Origin: JBEKHI01 sp050012355 | GTDB lineage: Bacteria; Actinomycetota; Actinomycetes; Streptosporangiales; Streptosporangiaceae | Direction: 5' to 3' | Assembly: GCA_050012355.1 (NCBI GenBank) | Contig: JBEKHI010000318.1 | Location: 1-10,031, forward strand | Length of the DNA stretch: 10,031 bases | Part shown: one piece after another, positions 5,748-10,031 of the stretch | Layout of the letters: every line of letters begins with the position of its first letter | Numbering within the stretch: position 1 is the stretch's first letter | Program-made: the position numbers and the translations under genes | The notes under the pieces: model-generated | Database searches by the model: none | The model's input: the letters and a program-made list of their open reading frames with translations, nothing else | Told to the model about the DNA's origin: nothing

Positions 5748-6488
5748 GTGGGCGACACCGGATTTCGTGCGGACCTGGCTCGGTCCGCGCGGCTGCTGCG
5801 GGCGTTCCGTACCGAGCAAAGTTCCCCGGCCGCGTACTACACCGGGCTGGCGCGGGATACCGTCGCGCAACTCGGCCAGTACACGTCGCTGGACGGGAAG
5901 ATCGTGGCGGACATCGGCGGCGGTCCTGGGTTCTTCGTGCGCGAGCTTCGCGACCACGGTGCCCGTGCGTTCTGTGTGGACACCGACGCCGGCGAGATGA
6001 CCGCGCTCGGCCCGGCTCAGCCGGGCAGCGTCGCGGGCAGCGCGCTGCTGCTGCCGCTCGGCACCGGCACCGTGGACATCTGCCTGTCGTCCAACGTGCT
6101 CGAGCATGTACCTGACTGGCAGGCGATGCTCGGGGAGATGACCCGGGTCACCCGGCCGGGCGGCATCGTCTTCCTGGCGTTCACCAACTGGCTATCGCCG
6201 TGGGGTGGCCACGAGACATCTCCCTGGCACTACCTGGGTGGTGAGCGCGCCGCCGCCCGCTACCTGCGGGTGCACGGCGGGCCGCCGAAGAACCGGTACG
6301 GGCAGAGCCTGTTCCCGGTCTCGGTGGCCGCCGCGCTCCGCTGGGCACGCGAATCGGACGCCGCGGTACCGCTAGACGCGGTACCGCGTTACCTGCCAGC
6401 CTGGACGAAGCCAGTACTCCAGGTGCCGGTACTGCGGGAGTTCGTCACCTGGAATCTGCTCCTGGTGCTACGCCGGGTCGCTTCCTGA
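5748..6488 (+). CDS. SAM-dependent class I methyltransferase, Rv0224c-like
   Basis: This 246-residue Rossmann-fold methyltransferase has motif I VADIGGGPG (53-61), an acidic residue after strand 2 in FCVDTD (75-80), the post-I/II region VDICLSSNVLEHVPDW (109-124), and RPGG (136-139). Beyond the core, SPWHYLGGERAAARYLRVHG and KNRYGQSLFPVS resemble, from memory, the mycobacterial protein Rv0224c, whose substrate is not established. The C-terminus is hydrophobic (VPVLREFVTWNLLLVL), suggesting membrane contact or a lipid-linked substrate. Initiation at GTG 5748 is the first start in this frame after a stop; GGAGGG at 5739-5744 is close, giving a short spacing. A single KstR-type box overlaps its promoter. 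It converges on the DUF3068 gene with a 21-nt overlap. In mycobacteria, relatives of both genes also lie near each other, which argues for a shared envelope role. Confidence 0.85.
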   Translation: MGDTGFRADLARSARLLRAFRTEQSSPAAYYTGLARDTVAQLGQYTSLDGKIVADIGGGPGFFVRELRDHGARAFCVDTDAGEMTALGPAQPGSVAGSALLLPLGTGTVDICLSSNVLEHVPDWQAMLGEMTRVTRPGGIVFLAFTNWLSPWGGHETSPWHYLGGERAAARYLRVHGGPPKNRYGQSLFPVSVAAALRWARESDAAVPLDAVPRYLPAWTKPVLQVPVLREFVTWNLLLVLRRVAS

Positions 6489-7655
6489 CGCGTCCTGCGC
6501 TTCAGCGCTCTCCTGTTCACGATCCGGCTCGGCTTCGCCGGAGTCCTCATCGTGGGCGACAGCTCCGTCGGGGTCCGCACCGTCATGAGCAACGCCGTCA
6601 TGAGCGACGCCGTTAGGCGAAGCGCCGTCCGGTGAGGTTCCGTCGGGAGAAGCGCTGTCAGGGGCCTCCACCGACGCGGCCTGCTCCGCCGACGGGGGTG
6701 CGAGCGCGGACAGCGGCACGGTGCCCGTCTCTTCCGTGCTGTCCCCGCGCTTGCGAGTGAGCAGGAAGCCGACCACCACCAGGATCGCTCCGACGATGCC
6801 GAGGACCAGCGGCAGGATCAGGGTAAGCAGCGACAGTTCGCTCCGGCCATTCTTGTCCAGGCCCACGATCTGCTGCAGCGACGCCGAGGTCTCCTGTAGG
6901 TCGCCGTTGTAGAGCACCGTGCCCGAGACACCCGTCACCGGGTTGTGGAGGGTCAGGGTCTCGTCCTCATTGACGTTGAGCAGCGCGCCGGTCACCGGGT
7001 CCACGTAATAGGACTCTTTGATCGAGTAGAACTCGCCCGCCGCGATGGTCTTGGCGCTGGACCCGACGAAGTACCCGGGAACCGTGATCGTGGTGAACTG
7101 GGTGGGCGCGATGTTCTCCACGAACTTGTAGGTCTGGACCCCGTCGGTATTCACCGTGCCCGAGTAGACATACGGTTCCGGCTTGTCCAGCGTGGTGTCG
7201 AACACCATGTAGGTCTGCTTCTTGGTGCCCATCGGGAACACCCAGCCGACGATGCCGCTTTGCCGGATGCTGGTATTGCCGTTGAGGTTCGCCCCGCAGC
7301 AGTCGACCAGCTGCCCGGTGGTGCGGTTGAACGCGGAGCGCTGGACCGAGACGGACTGCACGTAGTCGTTGGTCACGTCCTTGGCGTAGCTGAACTCGTC
7401 CCACACCGCGGTGGAGCCGCTGCCTTCCGAGGGAACGCCCTTGATCGTGTAGGTCGCGATCATGCTGACGCCGGTTTCCTCGGTGAGCAGCTTCGCGTTG
7501 AAGTACTGCATGTTGCTGCCGGTCAACGTCGCCGTCTCATACTCGTTGAGCGGGAACTTGATCGTCTGCCCCGCCACGTAGGTGGGCAGCAGAATAGCGC
7601 CCACGATAAGACACATTCCAAGGCCGGCAAGTACCAGTCCTATGACACGGCGCAT
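6468..7655 (-). CDS. DUF3068 (PorA-family) membrane protein, Rv0227c-like
   Basis: This 395-residue protein starts at ATG 7655-7653 behind GGGAGGA, giving MRRVIGLVLAGLG. A longer frame opening at 7733 would add 26 residues read through the operator and has no support. One N-terminal membrane helix (about 4-24) is followed by a large extracytoplasmic domain (about 30-270) with VDCCG (117-121) and DETLTLHNPVTGVSGTVLYN near its end. A second helix (274-300, LTLILPLVLGIVGAILVVVGFLL) and a cytoplasmic acidic tail complete it. The tail carries degenerate DG repeats (SPDG, TSPDG, ASPNG, VAHDG, VAHDG, ADPDG; 336-364). Corynebacterial and mycobacterial DUF3068 proteins of this kind have been linked genetically to maturation of lipomannan/lipoarabinomannan; despite the family name, a pore function is not shown here. 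A KstR-type box lies 70 nt upstream. Confidence 0.88.
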   Translation of the reverse strand: MRRVIGLVLAGLGMCLIVGAILLPTYVAGQTIKFPLNEYETATLTGSNMQYFNAKLLTEETGVSMIATYTIKGVPSEGSGSTAVWDEFSYAKDVTNDYVQSVSVQRSAFNRTTGQLVDCCGANLNGNTSIRQSGIVGWVFPMGTKKQTYMVFDTTLDKPEPYVYSGTVNTDGVQTYKFVENIAPTQFTTITVPGYFVGSSAKTIAAGEFYSIKESYYVDPVTGALLNVNEDETLTLHNPVTGVSGTVLYNGDLQETSASLQQIVGLDKNGRSELSLLTLILPLVLGIVGAILVVVGFLLTRKRGDSTEETGTVPLSALAPPSAEQAASVEAPDSASPDGTSPDGASPNGVAHDGVAHDGADPDGAVAHDEDSGEAEPDREQESAEAQDASGSDPA

Positions 7656-7725
7656 CGTTCCTCCCGGAAATGCATGTCTGGAGCACAAGCTACTCCTCGG
7701 TACCTTCCTGATCCAGACACATAAC

Positions 7726-7739
7726 TGTAACAAGTTCTA
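7726..7739. promoter_or_regulatory. KstR-type operator before the DUF3068 gene
   Basis: The plus strand TGTAACAAGTTCTA fits TnnAACnnGTTnnA. Its outer bases on the left half (TGT rather than TAG) depart from the other five copies, so it is the least symmetric site. It sits in the 88-nt gap between the AftD-like stop and the DUF3068 start, so DUF3068 probably has its own promoter. I could not place a convincing -35/-10 pair. Confidence 0.6.
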
Positions 7740-7743
7740 TTTT

Positions 7744-10031
7744 TCATGGGTCCCTCACAAGGGAAATCATCAAGCGTGCAACGAGGATGAGACAGCACAG
7801 TTGCGGGATCGTGTCCCACAGCAAGGTGGTGAGGCCGCCGGTGTCGCCGGCTAGCCGCAGGTGTTCACCGGCGGCCGCGCTGATGGTGGCGGTGAGCATC
7901 AGTCCGGTCAGCACCACACCACGCGACAGCCGGGTCGGTATGAGGAAGAGCAGGACGGCGACGGGGAACAAGACAAGGCCCGGGTAGCCGCCGAGCCATA
8001 CGCCAAGCGCGAGACTGGCGATGCCGAGCGCGAGCCACGGCACCGGGGCGACCGGGACGATAAGAGCGGACGCGGGGGTCGTGCGCCCAGGATCTGGGAT
8101 CGGGCCGACGGGATCCGCCACCGGGCCACGACGCGACCGGAAGACGCGGCGGCGCCAGCGGCGCGGCCAGCCGGGACAGGCGGCGAGCAGCGCGATGACC
8201 GCTAGGCCCGCGAGACCCCCGGCGATCCCGTCCCGGTACAGCGACTGCGGCTGGTAGGTGAGCGTCACCAGGCCGCTGGTGCCAGCCGGCAGCACCCACG
8301 CCTGCTTCCAGCCGTCCAGCTGGACCGGCCGCAGCCCGGCGCCGTCGTATTTCGCCTGCCAGCCCGCGTTGTAGTTCTCGTTGATCACCAGGTAGGACTC
8401 GGTGGCGGCGGATACCCGCAACTGCCGCGACGACGCGGACCAGGAGACGATGTCGGCCGCGACCGGTGCCGTCGCCTTGGGTAGCGCGGCGGTCGAGACC
8501 ACCACGTTCTGCACGGAGAACGCGTCCGTGGTGGGTTCGACCACGCTGTTCTCCCCCGCCCGCAGCGACACCGCCGAACAGGCGGTGAACGTCACAGGGC
8601 GTGAGGTCTCCAGCGCGCTGAACGTGCCGGTCACCGAGGTGCGCACCACCTTCCCGTCGACCGTCAGGTAGGGGCCGAGTCCGCACGGCAGCCGGAAGGT
8701 GCCCGCCGGGGTCCCGTGGAACGGCACTCCGGGGATCGCGACGTCGGAGATTTGCAGCGGTGCCTGCGTACTGGTGAATTCCAGCGTCAGCCCGGTCACC
8801 TTCATCGGCGCGAACGTCACCACGCCGGACGCGGGCACGGTGCCGCCGCGCGCCTGGCCGCCGGAGCCGATGATGAGCACCCGCAGGTAGGCCGATGCCA
8901 CGCCGGGCGGCCGGGAGATCGTGAGCCGGCGCACCGTCACCGGCTTGGTCCAGCTGATCCGTAGCGTCGGGTCCTGGTCAGCCGGGCTGGCCACCCAGGC
9001 GGTCTCCGGGTCGCCGTCGAACGCCGAGGCCGCCTGGTCCTGCGGGTCGCTGGTGTAGCTGGACGAGGCGGTGACCACGGCTTCGGAAGCCCGCAGCCTG
9101 GTCAGCTTCGCGACCAGGGCGGAGTCGGTCAAGATGGCGGAGCCGCGCAGCTTGGCCCGGCCGGCCGATGCCGCGGTGAACGCGTGGTCGAAGCCGTACT
9201 GCTCCTCGATGGATGTCTCCAGGTCGGGCGAGCAGACCCAGCGCAGCGAGGTCAGCATGCAGCCCGATGGTTGCGGCTGGTCCTTGGCCAGCACCACGAC
9301 CGAGCCGGTGACCGGCGGCGCGACGATGGTCCGGCTAGCGGTGACGCCGGGGATCGCCAGCGATGAGATCTCCACCTGTGATCCGAGCTCGGGACCCGGC
9401 AGCGCGGCGATCCCGGCGACGGTGATCCGCACCCAGGCCGTCGAGCCGTGCGGCAGCGGCAGCGTCTGGACGGCGCCGGTCAGCGCGACGGGATCGGTGA
9501 CCGAGCCCGCCGCCGTGCTGACCGTGACCGAGGTGACGGCTGGGCCGATCGCGGCGTTGTCCGCGAACGCCGCCTGGATCGAGCCGACATCGGTCTGGCG
9601 CGCGAGGTCCACCTGCAGCCACTGGCCCAGCGGCCCCGTCCAGCTTCCCGACTCCCAGGTGCCCTCGGTGCCGGACAGCGCGTCGAACGGGTACTCGCCG
9701 CTGGCCCACTGCCCGGTGATCGCCGTGATGTCGGCGGCCGACGAGGAAGCGGTCACGTCCTTGATGCCCGCGTAGCTGGCTACCGCCTGGTACGCGTCCC
9801 AGCCGGGTTCGGTGTAGTTCGCGGTCGCCTCGAACGTGGTGAGCGGCTGGCTGGCGGTCAGGGTCTGCGAGTACGAGGTGCGCAGCTCGCCGAAGTTGCG
9901 CACCTCGCGGCGCAGCGAGTCGGTCACGATGGAGCTCGCGGCGATGCCCGCGCCAGCACCGTTGATCAATACCGGATGCTCGCCGAGCAGTCCTTCGTCG
10001 GCGAGGGTGAGCTCAGCCTCCGGCGCCCCGT
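7744..10031 (-). CDS. AftD-like alpha-(1->3)-arabinofuranosyltransferase family protein, C-terminal part
   Basis: The frame is open to the right edge of the window, so the N-terminus and the catalytic GT-C membrane domain are missing; about 761 residues are visible. The visible part begins within ADEGLLGEHPVLINGAG and TDSLRRE, typical of the AftD/DUF3367 family. Two discoidin-like (F5/8 C) carbohydrate-binding domains follow: one around SGSWTGPLGQWLQVDLARQT and one around AASAFDGDPETAWVAS to LTLEFTS. Then come NENYNAGWQAKYDG and LDGWKQAWVLPAG, a membrane helix after YRDGIAGGLAG, and about four more helices to the end (LVRDP). AftD adds alpha-1,3 arabinofuranose branches to arabinogalactan and lipoarabinomannan from decaprenyl-phospho-arabinose. 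Outside the mycolic-acid bacteria the acceptor is unclear. A TTG at 9969 could be mistaken for the start, but coding clearly continues upstream. DUF3068 follows on the same strand. Confidence 0.85.
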   Translation of the reverse strand, partial: GAPEAELTLADEGLLGEHPVLINGAGAGIAASSIVTDSLRREVRNFGELRTSYSQTLTASQPLTTFEATANYTEPGWDAYQAVASYAGIKDVTASSSAADITAITGQWASGEYPFDALSGTEGTWESGSWTGPLGQWLQVDLARQTDVGSIQAAFADNAAIGPAVTSVTVSTAAGSVTDPVALTGAVQTLPLPHGSTAWVRITVAGIAALPGPELGSQVEISSLAIPGVTASRTIVAPPVTGSVVVLAKDQPQPSGCMLTSLRWVCSPDLETSIEEQYGFDHAFTAASAGRAKLRGSAILTDSALVAKLTRLRASEAVVTASSSYTSDPQDQAASAFDGDPETAWVASPADQDPTLRISWTKPVTVRRLTISRPPGVASAYLRVLIIGSGGQARGGTVPASGVVTFAPMKVTGLTLEFTSTQAPLQISDVAIPGVPFHGTPAGTFRLPCGLGPYLTVDGKVVRTSVTGTFSALETSRPVTFTACSAVSLRAGENSVVEPTTDAFSVQNVVVSTAALPKATAPVAADIVSWSASSRQLRVSAATESYLVINENYNAGWQAKYDGAGLRPVQLDGWKQAWVLPAGTSGLVTLTYQPQSLYRDGIAGGLAGLAVIALLAACPGWPRRWRRRVFRSRRGPVADPVGPIPDPGRTTPASALIVPVAPVPWLALGIASLALGVWLGGYPGLVLFPVAVLLFLIPTRLSRGVVLTGLMLTATISAAAGEHLRLAGDTGGLTTLLWDTIPQLCCLILVARLMISLVRDP

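Noticed and set aside
5241..6107. Long minus-strand frame opposite the dksA-like and methyltransferase genes
   Set aside because: Its translation is Arg/Ala-rich without domains, while both plus-strand genes have clear motifs.
6945..7724. Plus-strand frame opposite the DUF3068 gene
   Set aside because: It is antisense to a conserved membrane protein and shows no recognisable domain.
7656..7733. Possible 26-residue N-terminal extension of the DUF3068 protein
   Set aside because: It begins inside the KstR-type box and lacks a ribosome-binding site; the ATG at 7655 has a good one and directly precedes the membrane helix.
9071..9775. Plus-strand frame opposite the AftD-like gene
   Set aside because: It is antisense to a conserved coding region with discoidin-like domains and has no motif of its own.
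9967..9969. TTG as start of the AftD-like gene
   Set aside because: Family-typical coding sequence (ADEGLLGEHPVLI) continues upstream to the window edge, so the gene is simply cut by the window.

Overview
The window is GC-rich and densely coding. It looks like an actinomycete chromosome: it has GTG/TTG starts, a furA-katG pair, and relatives of mycobacterial envelope genes (an AftD-type arabinofuranosyltransferase, a DUF3068/PorA-family membrane protein and an Rv0224c-type methyltransferase). The genus cannot be fixed from the sequence.

Layout from left to right. (1) Positions 1-633, minus strand: furA followed 23 nt later by the first 59 codons of katG, an oxidative-stress operon. (2) 826-2571, minus: a Tat-exported flavin cholesterol oxidase of the covalent-FAD type II class. 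(3) 2796-4994, minus: a large secreted five-bladed-propeller-like protein with two C-terminal fibronectin III-like domains. (4) 5272-5730, plus: a small DksA/TraR zinc-finger protein whose C-terminus runs through a dispersed repeat and an operator. (5) 5748-6488, plus: a SAM-dependent methyltransferase. (6) 6468-7655, minus: a DUF3068 membrane protein that overlaps the methyltransferase tail to tail. (7) 7744 to the right edge, minus: the C-terminal part of an AftD-like protein.

The main signal is a 14-bp operator fitting TnnAACnnGTTnnA, the published consensus for KstR, the TetR-family repressor of sterol catabolism. It occurs six times, one copy with a single mismatch, and only in front of genes. 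There are two copies before cholesterol oxidase, two before the propeller protein, one before the methyltransferase and one before the DUF3068 gene. The two double-box promoters share a layout: a distal box, a TTGAC -35, 17 nt, a CAyGCT -10, and a proximal box just past the likely start point, with box centres 66 and 64 bp apart. I read this as a sterol-responsive regulon that joins an extracellular sterol oxidase, an uncharacterised secreted propeller protein and envelope-glycan genes. The regulator gene is not in the window.

A second signal is a 52-bp dispersed element: two 21-bp near-palindromes separated by 10 bp. One copy lies between furA and the oxidase gene. The other is embedded in the end of the dksA-like reading frame.
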